This document shows, piece after piece, positions 43,806 through 53,320 of a stretch of DNA of 64,000 bases (its first letter is position 1; each line of letters opens with the position of its first letter). The DNA lies in NCBI GenBank assembly GCA_036850595.1, contig CM072160.1:434001-498000 (forward strand). The letters are read 5' to 3'. The notes under the pieces were generated by a model. That model did not search any database and was not told the origin of the DNA. It worked only from the letters and a program-made list of their open reading frames with translations. The DNA is from Rhyacichthys aspro. Lineage: Eukaryota > Chordata > Actinopteri > Gobiiformes > Rhyacichthyidae. Made by a program: the position numbers and the translations under genes.

Positions 43806-44740
43806 AACACTATGTTTCTCAATAAACAAAGTGGTTTGGCATAATTAATGATGTGTTGTTTTTTCTTCTTATCTAGAGCCTGTTTAGACTCAGGTCGTCA
43901 TTAAGTAAAAAGGTTTAACACAAAAGCACATGGACATAGTCTTGATGGTAGAGTCAGTCTGACATTAGAACCTGGATTAAAACTGCTGCGCTCTTTGCTG
44001 CAGTGTCTCCTCAACATTTAGATTTTTTTTAATATTCATTTTTAATCAAAATATTTAAGTAAGCAAAATAAAACATTTAGTTTAGTATAGAACAGACAAT
44101 GCAATTAAAAAGTAAAAGCAGCTGCACAATGCAGCGTCTCTAATCAGCAGGAGTCACATTTATTACGTGTTGTTGTTTATTCAAGTGTTGAAACAGAAAT
44201 GGCAATTGCTGCTGAATCGAAAGTGAAAGTAAAATGCGCTCGGCCATTTATAGACTGTTTAAAAGTGAAGGAAAGCGGTGGGATAGAGGGAAACTCCAAC
44301 AAACATCCACTGCCCTCACTCACAGTGATACTGGTGTTACTGGTGTTGTCACATAATAAACCAGTGGGAAAAGGTCCTCGCCGTCACAACCCTCCTGGAC
44401 ACAGGCCTGGGCTCAGGGCCCACCACCAGGAGCTGGACGGAGGTCAAAGCCTAATCCTGACCAGGTGTGACCTCGGAGAATCTTGGTGAACTGCTGAAAG
44501 GTCTCTCCTAGTTTGAGTTCTGATGTGAAATCACTGAGACACAACAGATGAAAACTACCATATTTTGGGGATTTTGTGTGAAAATAAAGAATAATCCTTC
44601 GCTCTTTGGTCTCTACTCTTTGTAAAACATTTGGCACAAACTGAACTGCTGAAAGGTCTCTCTTCTAGTCTTAGTCAGACCTACACAAGACCTAGTCTCG
44701 AGTTCTGGTTTAAAAGACCATTAATACACAAATAAAAGAC
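43806..44740. other. Intergenic between tandem ORs
   Basis: AT-rich, with a more GC-rich unrecognised patch at 44240-44500. The open frame from 44199 has no recognisable domain. No gene supported. Confidence 0.45.
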
Positions 44741-44749
44741 AAGTGTTGG

Positions 44750-45110
44750 AGTTCCTTTTATCCCTAGTGGCTGAAGGCAGAAGTGCATGTCTCTGTTGGG
44801 ATCAAGTCAAAGATGTATTTGTGGATATAAAGAGGCCATGTTTCATTTGAACGCCTCTGACTCCAGCCTCTTACTGCTCCGTTAGACTGGATTTGTCTGA
44901 ATGATTCATATGGACTCACTGTAAAACTCTTCTTTGGCTTTAATTCTCTCATGAAGTGAACCAGACAAAAGAATGAGCAGTATTTTTATCAAAGCTCTAA
45001 GTTAACTGAAGCTCATGTTTTTACTTTATCAAATTATTCAAACCAAATATTGAGTTTACCTTATGGTTCTTTGTTCAGAATTTTGATAAATAGATGTGTC
45101 TGGATCATTT
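44750..45110 (+). promoter_or_regulatory. Recurrent block with TATA box, inverted (6 of 6)
   Basis: Same block as 41879-42240 but with the ATCCCTAGTGG end as in 14440. TATA box at 44826-44832, 755 bp before the upstream ATG (45587) of OR 45617. Confidence 0.5.
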
Positions 45111-45130
45111 CAAACTAATTTACTGCTGTT

Positions 45131-45233
45131 TGGGTTTAGTCTGGTTTAGTCCTGGGTTTAGTCCTGGTTTAGACCTGGTTTAGACCTGGTTCAGTACTGG
45201 TTTAGACCTGGTTTAGACCTGGTTTGGTCTGGT
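45131..45233. repeat. 11-bp minisatellite, inverted short array
   Basis: About nine CTGGTTTAGAC/GTC units, joined to the TATA block by the same TACTGCTGTTTGGG junction as at 42250 and (inverted) 11621. Confidence 0.9.
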
Positions 45234-45499
45234 TAAGTCTTGGTTAAGCATCCTTTACTTGTGGTTTAGTGGTACTTTGGTTTTCTTGGTCGTATTTCTG
45301 GTTTACTCTACGTTAGTCTCACTTCTCTGTCTTTTCTCGGTGCTGATTTGGTCTTGGATTGATCTTAAATCTAAGTTCTTCGTAGGTTCTGGTTTATTCC
45401 TGGTTTTGTCTTGTTTTTGTTTGTTTTTATTTTAATTAACTTTTCATTTATTCCAGTTCAGTCCTGGTTTATGTCGAGTTCTAAATGTCATTGTTGTTC

Positions 45500-45616
45500 T
45501 TATTCTTTGTAATGATTTTAAATAATATTGAGTTAAAGTTCTTTATAGAAGTGAGTGAGTGAGAGTAAAATGCTTTGAACAGACTCATGTTCAGTTTCCA
45601 AACCCAAAGGAGGACG
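45500..45616 (+). promoter_or_regulatory. Conserved OR-proximal leader
   Basis: Same leader as 42730-42848 with TTTGTAATG instead of TTTGTAGTG, which would destroy the AG of the putative splice acceptor there. Confidence 0.4.
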
Positions 45617-46540
45617 ATGAGAAACTCCAGTCAGGTTTCATATTTCACTCTGGGAGCCTACTTTGACACTGGGCCTTTGAGATGGCTGTATTTTCTCCTC
45701 ATAATGTCTGTGTATGCTCTGATAGTGCTGTCCAACCTGCTTCTCATCGTCGTCATCTGTTTGAACAGAACTCTACACGAACCAATGTACATTTTTCTCT
45801 GTAGTTTATTCATTAATGAACTCTACGGAAGCGCTGCGTTATTCCCTCTTCTTTTATTTCAGATTCTTCAAGACGTTCACACTGTTTCCTCTTCGCTCTG
45901 TTTTCTCCAAATATTCTGTCTGTATTCTTATGGATCGGTCAATTTCACGAACCTGGCTGTGATCTCGTTCGACCGATACGTGGCCATATGCTTCCCTCTG
46001 CAGTACAACACTCGCATGAACTTCAATAAAGTGGTGTTTCTGGTCGTTTTGATTTGGCTGCCTCCGTTTGTGGCTGTTTTAATCACGACGCTCCTCACGG
46101 CGTCTTTAACATTCTGTGGGAACACAATCGATAAAGTTTATTGTGATAATTACAGCATCATTAAACTGTCCTGCTTCGACACGACTGTAAATAACTTGTA
46201 TGAACTTGTCGCTGCGACTGTCACCATTATGTTTCCTCTAAATGTCATCTTTTTCACGTATTTCCAGATTCTCAGAGTGTGTTTTAATGGATCCAAACAG
46301 ACTCGGCAGAAGGCTCTGAGCACTTGTACGCCTCACCTCTGTTCACTCATAAACTCTGCTTTGGGTGCGTCGATCCATATTGTTCAAACACGGTTTGACA
46401 TCAGCCACTGGCCCCAAGTGTTGAGAATATTTTTCCCGTTGTATCACCTGACCTGTCAGCCTCTGTTCAACCCTCTCATGTACGGACTAAACCTGTCCAA
46501 AATCAGAACTGTGTGTAAAAAACTCTTGTTGAAGCCTTAG
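45617..46540 (+). CDS. Olfactory receptor, intact (307 aa)
   Basis: MRNSSQ start (alternative ATG 45587). PMY, C95, ISFDRYVAIC, CGN/VYCDNY/KLSC in loop 2, KALSTCTPH and NPLMYG are all present. Shares the homogenised 5' segment, and TM3-TM5 with 42849 and 22362. TM6-TM7 (HIVQTRFDISHWPQ) is closest to 22362. The stop is followed at once by AATAAA (46541), an extremely short 3' UTR if used. Confidence 0.95.
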   Translation: MRNSSQVSYFTLGAYFDTGPLRWLYFLLIMSVYALIVLSNLLLIVVICLNRTLHEPMYIFLCSLFINELYGSAALFPLLLFQILQDVHTVSSSLCFLQIFCLYSYGSVNFTNLAVISFDRYVAICFPLQYNTRMNFNKVVFLVVLIWLPPFVAVLITTLLTASLTFCGNTIDKVYCDNYSIIKLSCFDTTVNNLYELVAATVTIMFPLNVIFFTYFQILRVCFNGSKQTRQKALSTCTPHLCSLINSALGASIHIVQTRFDISHWPQVLRIFFPLYHLTCQPLFNPLMYGLNLSKIRTVCKKLLLKP

Positions 46541-46958
46541 AATAAAATAATGACTGTGAGGGAGTGAGAAACTGTGTCTTTGCTGTGTTTTTTCAACAGT
46601 AAACAGCCATTGGACCAAACATTAGAACATTTACTGTTATACCCCTGCTTGATTTATTTATTTATTTATTTTTTGCACATTTGTCAAACATAAATGTTTC
46701 AGTTCAAACAAATTTAAATAGACAAAAATGACTCAAGGAAACACAAAATGCAGTTTTAGTGATGATTTTATTTATTAAAAAGCTATCCAAACCTACCTAG
46801 CCCTGTGTGAAAAAGTAATTGCCCCTAAACCCAATAACAGGTTGATTCTCAGCAACAATAACTGCATCAAGAGTTTGAGAAACAGGCCTGAGTCTGTCTC
46901 ATTTCTGGAGGAACCTGGTCACTCTTCACAGAACGCTTTCATTCAGACTCATTGGAGC
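46541..46958. other. 3' flank of OR 45617
   Basis: AT-rich DNA; 46780-46950 (GTGAAAAAGTAATTGCCCC region) looks like a piece of a dispersed repeat, not identified further. No gene. Confidence 0.4.
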
Positions 46959-47198
46959 TGGTTTCTGAGGAAGATGAGTTGGTTTCTGAGGAAGATGAGT
47001 TGGTTTCTGAGGAAGATGAGTTGTTTCTGAGGAAGATGAGTTGGTTTCTGAGGAAGATGAGTTGGTTTCTGAGGAAGATGAGTTGGTTTCTGAGGAAGAT
47101 GAGTTGGTTTCTGAGGAAGATGAGTTGGTTTCTGAGGAAGATGAGTTGGTTTCTGAGGAAGATGAGTTGTTTCTGAGGAAGATGAGTTGTTTCTGAGG
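46959..47198. repeat. 21/19-bp minisatellite, left half
   Basis: GGTTTCTGAGGAAGATGAGT units (21 bp, with 19-bp TTG-less variants), about 11 copies. The array is split by an insertion and continues at 48867-49107. Confidence 0.95.
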
Positions 47199-47549
47199 CC
47201 TGACTGCGTTACGGATACGGAGCGGAATCCGTATGGACTGCCATTTACACCGGATGTGGTACGTGTCTGGAACTCTGCATCTGTGAGACCACAAGACCAC
47301 CGGGATTCACGCTGAAGGGTTGAGTTCACGTGATAACATCCAGGTAACGAGAGATGAACTCACCAGTGTTTCCCAGAGCTCCAGCTTCTCTTTTCTGGTG
47401 TTGTCCTGATAAAAAGTATGTGCTATATCATATAAAATGGTGTGGTTTTGGACTTCTGTGATGAATCTCTCGTCGTCCATGGTCTCAAATAACCCCCGGG
47501 ACCCTGTCACTGCCCTTGTGACCCCCGTGTCAGAGGATATGACATAATA

Positions 47550-48644
47550 CAGTGGTCCCTCGCTGTAACGTGGTTCACCTTCCACGGTCTCGCTGTTTCG
47601 CGGATTTCTTAGTGCAATTTTGCATTCTTTTTTTTTTTTTTACAGTGTATGAACGCTCATTGTGTGCTGTGTCCTGATTGGCTGAGGGACTGTAGACCAT
47701 TGTGTTCTGCGTCCTGATTGGCTGAGGGACTGTAGACCATTGTGTTCTGCGTCCTGATTGGCTGAGGGACTGTAGACCATTGTGTTCTGCGTCCTGATTG
47801 GCTGAGGGACTGTAGACCACTGGGCCGGGATGCAATGTGTTCTGCGTCCTGATTGGCTGAGGGACTGTAGACCATTGTGTTCTGCGTCCTGATTGGCTAA
47901 GAGACTCTAGACCATTGTGTTCTGTGTCCTGATTGGCTGAGGGACTGTAGACCATTGTGTTCTGCGTCCTGATTGGCTGAGGGACTGTAGACCATTGTGT
48001 TCTGCGTCCTGATTGGCTGAGGGACTGTAGACCATTGTGTTCTGCGTCCTGATGGGAAGGATTAACCTTGTTTGCGTCCTGATGGTAGGGACTGTAGACC
48101 ATTGTGTTCTGCGTCCTGTTTGTAGGACTGTAGACCATTGTGTTCTGCGTCAGATCGGTGAGGGACGTAGACCATTGGTCTGCGTCTGATTGGCTAAGGG
48201 ACTGTAGACCATTGTGTTCTGGGTGTTGGTAGGGACTGTAGACCATTGTCAAGTCTCCTCCGTGTCTCCTGTTCAGTACAGAATGCGTTCGGCCAAATTT
48301 ACATAAATGTTCGATGCTAGCAGTGTGACTCTGAAGTGCTGTATGTTTGCAAGTTTTCTCCGACAAAACCCACAATGTGGACGAAACGTTCTGCACCGAC
48401 AAAGACACCTGCGGTTCACCCAAAAGACAGAGGAAGATGCTAAGGTTTGAACTGAGAGTGTTTAAACAAGAGAGAAATGTGAGAAAATGTTAATGCCTGT
48501 CTGAGAAAAGTGTATAAAGTGTGTGGTTTTACAGCCTTAAAACATATAGAATAATTGTAGAAAATAAAGCTGACTACTTCGTGGATTTCACCTATTGAGG
48601 GTTATTTTTGGAACGTAACCCCCGCGATAAACGAGGGACCACTG
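47550..48644. mobile_element. Tigger/mariner-type MITE, nested
   Basis: Starts CAGTGGTCCCTCG and ends CGAGGGACCACTG, both flanked by TA, the target duplication of Tc1/mariner elements. The right end shows CCCCCGCGATAAACGAGGG, matching the well-known Tigger/pogo-like termini of vertebrate genomes. A broken start of a coding region (MWTKRSAPTKTPA, 48376 onward, plus strand) is soon stopped. Most of the interior is a 40-bp minisatellite, so it is non-autonomous. Confidence 0.8.
47658..48250. repeat. 40-bp minisatellite inside the MITE
   Basis: Units of 40 bp with the core CCTGATTGGCTGAGGGACTG, about 14 copies, regular on the left and decayed from about 48050. Each unit contains an inverted CCAAT box (ATTGG). 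The long reverse-strand open frame over it is repeat translation. Confidence 0.9.
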
Positions 48645-48866
48645 TACAGCATATCAAGAGTTCGCGGAACTTATTTTATTTTGAAATATACCGGATCCAC
48701 CTCGCTGGCTCGCGTCTGACTTCCTGTCTGGCTCGTGTAATTTCTTCAACTTCATGAAAATCTGCATGCGGCGTCCGGAAAAAATTCTTGCGGAAACCTT
48801 CCGGATCCAGACACGCACCGACTACAACGGTTTCTGTATCTGTTCCGCAGTCAGTGTAAATTAGGC

Positions 48867-49107
48867 TTGAGGAAGATGAGTTGTTTCTGAGGAAGATGAG
48901 TTGGTTTCTGAGGAAGATGAGTTGTTTCTGAGGAAGATGAGTTGGTTTCTGAGGAAGATGAGTTGTTTCTGAGGAAGATGAGTTGGTTTCTGAGGAAGAT
49001 GAGTTGGTTTCTGAGGAAGATGAGTTGTTTCTGAGGAAGATGAGTTGTTTCTGAGGAAGATGAGTTGTTTCTGAGGAAGATGAGTTGTTTCTGAGGAAGA
49101 TGAGTTG
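48867..49107. repeat. 21/19-bp minisatellite, right half
   Basis: Continuation of the 46959 array, with more 19-bp units than the left half. Confidence 0.95.
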
Positions 49108-49874
49108 GAGATGAGCTCCAGCAGCTGAGGGAGTGTCTTCAGGGCTGGATCCGAGGGTGTTTTCTCAGATATAAAGAGCTCAGCGGTGTTTGACTGACTC
49201 TAAAACTGTGACGAGTCGCGCTGCAGACGGAGCTCTTCATTTAACACATTTTTTACTGACTTTACTCATCAATACTTTATTTACTTACAGCTGTTAGAGT
49301 AAAATTTGTTTTATTTGATGAACGTAGCTCATTTTATTCATGTTTTGTCCTGGTTTAGTGCTAGTTTTCTGGTTTTGTCGTGGTTTTTCTCCAGTTTCTT
49401 TTTCCTGTTGTTGTCTGGACAGCTTTTTTGGTTTAGTCCTGGTTAAATCTACTCCAGTCTTGCTTTAGTTAATTAATTCGACTGATTCTGGTTTGATTTG
49501 ATTTTATTTCAGTCTTTTAGTTTTAGTTTTAGTCCTGCTTTTGCCTTGATTTGGTTTTACTTTTAGATTAAAGCTTGTCCTGATTTTTTTCTTGCTTTAA
49601 CTCATTGTTTAGTTTTGCTTTAGAGCCAGTCTTGTTCTGGTTTAGACCTGGCTTTGGACAATTTTTATCTTTATTGTTATATTTCATGTTAAAGAAGAGC
49701 CCAGAGTGTCTCTTTATTCCTTGCATTTGTCTCAGTCTGGTTTAGTTCTGGTTTAGTGCTTGATTAAGTCTTGGTTTGGCAGTTTTATTTTGGTTAAATC
49801 TTGGGTTTAGTCCTTTTGAATGAACTTTGATGTGATATTAATATAATGCTTCAGCTCTTACTCATTGTTTTAGT
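49108..49874. other. Upstream region of OR 49994
   Basis: CTGGTTTAGT-like motifs scattered singly but no proper array. The TATA block is absent. No gene. Confidence 0.5.
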
Positions 49875-49877
49875 TTA

Positions 49878-49993
49878 TTCTTATTCTTTGTAGTGATTTT
49901 AAATAGGATTGACAGTTCTTTATAGAAGTGAGTGAGTGAGAGTAAAATGCTTTGAACAGACTCATGTTCAGTTTCCAAACCCAAAGGAGGACG
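49878..49993 (+). promoter_or_regulatory. Conserved OR-proximal leader
   Basis: Same leader as 42730-42848 (TTCTTATTCTTTGTAG, GATTTTAAATAGG, TTTATAGAAG, GTGAGT tandem); closest to the 13051/35318 version. Confidence 0.4.
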
Positions 49994-50923
49994 ATGAGAA
50001 ACTCCAGTCAGGTTTCATATTTCACTCTGGGAGCCTACTTTGACACTGGGCCTTTGAGATGGCTGTATTTTCTCCTCATAATGTCTGTGTATGCTCTGAT
50101 AGTGCTGTCCAACCTGCTTCTCATCGTCGTCATCTGTTTGAACAGAACTCTACACGAACCAATGTACATTTTTCTCTGTAGTTTATTCATTAATGAACTC
50201 TACGGAAGCACTGCTTTATTCCCGTTTCTTTTGCTCCAGATTCTCAGAGACGTTCACACTGTTTTGTCGCCGTTTTGCTTCACTCAGATTTTCTGTATCT
50301 ACTCTTACGTCTCCATCGAGTTCCTGACCCTCGCCGTCATGTCGTTCGACCGATACGTGGCCATATGCTTCCCTCTGCAGTACAACACTCGCATGAACTT
50401 CAATAAAGTCTTCTTCCTCATCTTTTTTTCCTGGTTGTACCCTTTCGTTTCGATCCTAACTCTGATTTTACTGAGCCTTCCGTTGCAGCTGTGTGGAAAC
50501 TCCATTCCCAAAGTCTACTGCGACAACTACTTCATCGTAAGACTGTCCTGCTCCGACACAAGAGTCAACAACATTTATGGACTCATCATCACGTCCTTCA
50601 TCGTCCTGGGACCCCTCGGTTTAATATTTTTCACTTACACACAGATTTTAAAGGTGTGTTTTTCTGGCTCTAAACAGACACGACAGAAGGCTCTGAGCAC
50701 CTGCACGCCTCACTTGGCCTCCATCGTCAATTTCTCGTTCGGAGTTTGTTTTGAAGTCTTACAGAGCAGGTTCGAGTTGAAAAACGTGCACAGTCTGCTC
50801 AAAGTGTTCTTGTCGTTGTATTTTCTGACGGTTCAGCCGCTGTTCAACCCTTTAATGTACGGACTCAAACTGCCCAAAGTCAGAGAGATGTGTGGAAACC
50901 TGCTGCGTTCAGTTAAACACTGA
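49994..50923 (+). CDS. Olfactory receptor, intact, mosaic (309 aa)
   Basis: MRNSSQ start (alternative ATG 49964). PMY, MSFDRYVAIC, CGN/VYCDNY/LSC loop 2, KALSTCTPH and NPLMYG present. Segments resemble different neighbours: codons 1-80 are the shared 5' tract, loop 2 of the cytoplasmic side (FPLQYNTRMNFNKV) is that of 42849/45617, loop 2 outside and TM5 (IPKVYCDNYFIV, GPLGLIFFTY) resemble 39084, and TM6 (SGSKQTRQKALSTCTPHLAS) is that of 5537 and the edge gene. Poly(A) signal at 50956-50961. Probably functional; the patchwork suggests repeated conversion. Confidence 0.95.
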   Translation: MRNSSQVSYFTLGAYFDTGPLRWLYFLLIMSVYALIVLSNLLLIVVICLNRTLHEPMYIFLCSLFINELYGSTALFPFLLLQILRDVHTVLSPFCFTQIFCIYSYVSIEFLTLAVMSFDRYVAICFPLQYNTRMNFNKVFFLIFFSWLYPFVSILTLILLSLPLQLCGNSIPKVYCDNYFIVRLSCSDTRVNNIYGLIITSFIVLGPLGLIFFTYTQILKVCFSGSKQTRQKALSTCTPHLASIVNFSFGVCFEVLQSRFELKNVHSLLKVFLSLYFLTVQPLFNPLMYGLKLPKVREMCGNLLRSVKH

Positions 50924-51142
50924 GCTTTTACTGCACCTTTACTTTATTCTGTGTCAATAAAACCACCTGAGACTATCTCTGTGCACTGCTCGTGTTGAAT
51001 GAGAATAAAATGTCTTTATGGAAAATCAATAAATGTATGAAGCTAAATTTACAAAAGGGTTTTTATTGTTGAAAGTACCTGCTCATATTATTAATATCAA
51101 TAATACAAATCTGTATTATTATTATTATTATTATTTCATTTC

Positions 51143-51550
51143 ATCTTCTACCGCTTATCCCACTTTGTGGGGTCGCGGGTGGCTGGAGACTATCCCAGCT
51201 GCTTTGGGCCTTAGGCGGGGTACACCCTGGACAGTGGAGCTGACACTTAGACGTACATTGACAGACAACCATTCACTCTCACATTCATCTACTAGGGGCA
51301 CTTTAGAGTCACCAATTCACCTATACATGCATGTCTTTGGACGGTGGGAGGAAGCCGGAGATCCAGGAGAGAACCCACGGTGACACGGGGAGGACATGCT
51401 CCTCACAGAAAGACCAGAGTTAGACAATGTTGTTTTTTGGGTTGGCTACAATCAGCCAACGATGTTTTTTTTTTGTGTCGGCCGGGATTCGAACTCACGA
51501 CCTTCTTGCTGTGAAGCGGGAGCGCTAACCACTCCGCTACCGTGCACCCC

Positions 51551-51551
<1 letters not shown>
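51143..51551 (-). mobile_element. tRNA-derived SINE-like repeat
   Basis: On the minus strand it starts GCACGGTAGCGGAGTGGTTAG (A box) with GAGTTCGAATCCC (B box) about 40 bp later. It continues through a body (GGGTTCTCTCCTGGATCTC, CATGCATGTATAGG) and ends GGATAAGCGGTAGAAGATG followed by an ATT/AAT tail. This is a common interspersed repeat layout of fish genomes. Flanked on both sides by ATT trinucleotide repeats. Not a functional tRNA gene. Confidence 0.75.
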
Positions 51552-51594
<43 letters not shown>

Positions 51595-51655
51595 CATTAT
51601 TGTTATCATTATTATTATTATTGTTATTATTATTAATATAATAATTGTTATTAGT

Positions 51656-51689
<34 letters not shown>

Positions 51690-51690
51690 G
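51552..51690. repeat. ATT trinucleotide microsatellite
   Basis: TTA/ATT runs with interruptions, adjoining the SINE; a shorter run is at 51114-51135. Leucine and isoleucine homopolymer ORFs here are artefacts. Confidence 0.95.
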
Positions 51691-52309
51691 TTTCAACTTT
51701 AACTCCTCTGGGCTCGACATCAAATATACTTTACTGTCTCCAAGCTAAGTACATACACGTACAAGTACATACATGTACAATGTGAGGGGCAGCTGGACGA
51801 AGGGCAGCTGGACGAAGGGCAGTTGGGTGACCCCTGTCAGAGCAGCTCAAACAAACATGAAACTGCTGTGAATCCAACACAGACTTTAATTTAAGAATGA
51901 TTCTGTGTTACACCACTAGCCACTCTCTCTCTGGGAACGACTGCTCCGTAACGCCCTTTGACCCCAGAGGACAAGCAGAAAAACACCCACAATTCAATCA
52001 AATTACTTCAAATTTATTTTAATCGTGAAGAGCACAGTGTCGAACAGCTCCATTATTATTAAAACCATTTGATGAATGGAAAACATAAAATGTCAGAAAA
52101 CCTTTTATTTTGGTCTCTTCTTCAGTTTGGTTTTGTTCTGTTACAAAAAGTGTGCATACAATTAAATAAATATATAAATACATATTCTTTTAATATTTAA
52201 CAGAATGAGAAAATATATGTGAATGAAACCAGCTGTTTGTGTGGACAGGGCTTCGGACCAACAGAAAGTAATGGACTGTGGGACTAAACCAAAGCAGAAC
52301 TAACGTAGC
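51691..52309. other. 3' flank of OR 52310
   Basis: Includes a short AGGGCAGCTGGACGA tandem (51786-51825). No gene. Confidence 0.5.
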
Positions 52310-53242
52310 TCATCTGTTTATTGACGGCAGCAGCAGGTTTTTACACATTTGTCTGATTTTGGAGAGTTTGAGTCCGTACATTAAAGGGTTGAACAGCGGC
52401 GTACACGTCAGAAAATACGACGACAGGAAAATCCGCAGCATCATGTGAACGCGGCTCATGTCGAACCTGCTCTGAACCACCTCGAAGAAAGAGCCGGAGC
52501 AAAAATTTAACAACGAGGCCAAGTGAGGCGTACAAGTGGAGAGGGCCTTCTGCCTCGTCTGCTTCGAACTGGAAAAACACACTTTTAAAATGCACATATA
52601 AGTCCATAACATGAAAATTAAAGGAGCAAAGACGGTTAGCACAGTCACAATGAGTCCCACAATGTTATTGATGGAGGTGTCGGAGCACGACAGTTTAACA
52701 ACAGAGTAGTTATCGCAGTAGACTTTGGTGATGATGTTTCCACATAGTTTTAAAGGAGAACTTAGTGAAACCAGAATAAAAACAACAATAAAAGAGTAAA
52801 GCCAAGGTAAAACGATGAGGAAAGCCTTTTTACTGGAGTTCATACGAGTGTTGTACTGAAGAGGGAAGCATATGGACAAGTATCGGTCGTACGACATGAC
52901 GGCGAGGGTCAGGAACTCTGTACAAGTGTACGAGTGAATAAAGAAGATCTGTAGGAAACAGAGGGAATAGGAAACAGTCTGAACGTCCAGAAGGATTTGG
53001 TGCAAAAGAAACGGGAATAGAGCAGTGCTGCCCCAAAGTTCATTCAGTAATAAGCAACAGAGAAAAAAGTACATTGGTTCGTGTAGAGTTCTGTTCAAAC
53101 AGATGACGACGATGAGAAGCAGGTTGGACAGCACTATCAGAGCATACACAGACATTATGAGGAGAAAATACAGCCATCTCAAAGGCCCAGTGTCAAAGTA
53201 GGCTCCCAGAGTGAAATATGAAACCTGACTGGAGTTTCTCAT
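52310..53242 (-). CDS. Olfactory receptor, intact (310 aa)
   Basis: MRNSSQ start (alternative ATG 53272). PMY at 56-58, then a divergent TM2 (CCLLLNELWG, with Trp in place of the usual Tyr). MSYDRYLSIC, CGN/VYCDNY/KLSC, KALSTCTPH and NPLMYG follow. The homogenised 5' tract ends at codon ~58, the earliest border in the set. TM3 carries an unusual HSYTCTEF, with an extra Cys near the binding pocket. Reverse-oriented at the right end of the main subfamily. Full length and probably functional. Confidence 0.95.
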   Translation of the reverse strand: MRNSSQVSYFTLGAYFDTGPLRWLYFLLIMSVYALIVLSNLLLIVVICLNRTLHEPMYFFLCCLLLNELWGSTALFPFLLHQILLDVQTVSYSLCFLQIFFIHSYTCTEFLTLAVMSYDRYLSICFPLQYNTRMNSSKKAFLIVLPWLYSFIVVFILVSLSSPLKLCGNIITKVYCDNYSVVKLSCSDTSINNIVGLIVTVLTVFAPLIFMLWTYMCILKVCFSSSKQTRQKALSTCTPHLASLLNFCSGSFFEVVQSRFDMSRVHMMLRIFLSSYFLTCTPLFNPLMYGLKLSKIRQMCKNLLLPSINR

Positions 53243-53320
53243 CGTCCTCCTTTGGGTTTGGAAACTGGACATGAGTCTGTTCAAAGCATTTTACTCTCAC
53301 TCACTCACTTCTATAAACCA
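53243..53320 (-). promoter_or_regulatory. OR-proximal leader, short version
   Basis: AGTTTCCAAACCC, the GTGAGT tandem and TATAGAAG are shared with other genes; homology ends at about 53318, so the GATTTTAAATA part is absent. Confidence 0.4.

Larger units (their letters stand above)
47199..48866. mobile_element. Transposon-like insertion splitting the 21-bp array
   Basis: Separates two halves of the same minisatellite. The left end has CTGACTGCG then ACGGATACGG; the right end, reversed, has CTGACTGCGG then ACAGATACAG, an imperfect terminal inverted repeat. Subterminal parts also resemble each other (GTGTCTGGA). No transposase is visible. Probably a non-autonomous DNA element carrying a second element inside (47550-48644). 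The target duplication is unclear. Confidence 0.5.

Noticed and set aside
46926..47329. Ser/Thr/Glu-rich reverse ORFs (SSSSETN repeats)
   Set aside because: Translation of the 21-bp minisatellite, open in several frames.
47575..48423. 282-codon reverse ORF (NQDAEHNGLQSLSQSG repeats)
   Set aside because: Translation of the 40-bp minisatellite within a MITE; no family resemblance and frame preserved only where the repeat is regular.
51396..51748. Poly-Leu, poly-Ile and poly-Asn ORFs
   Set aside because: Products of the ATT microsatellite and the SINE.
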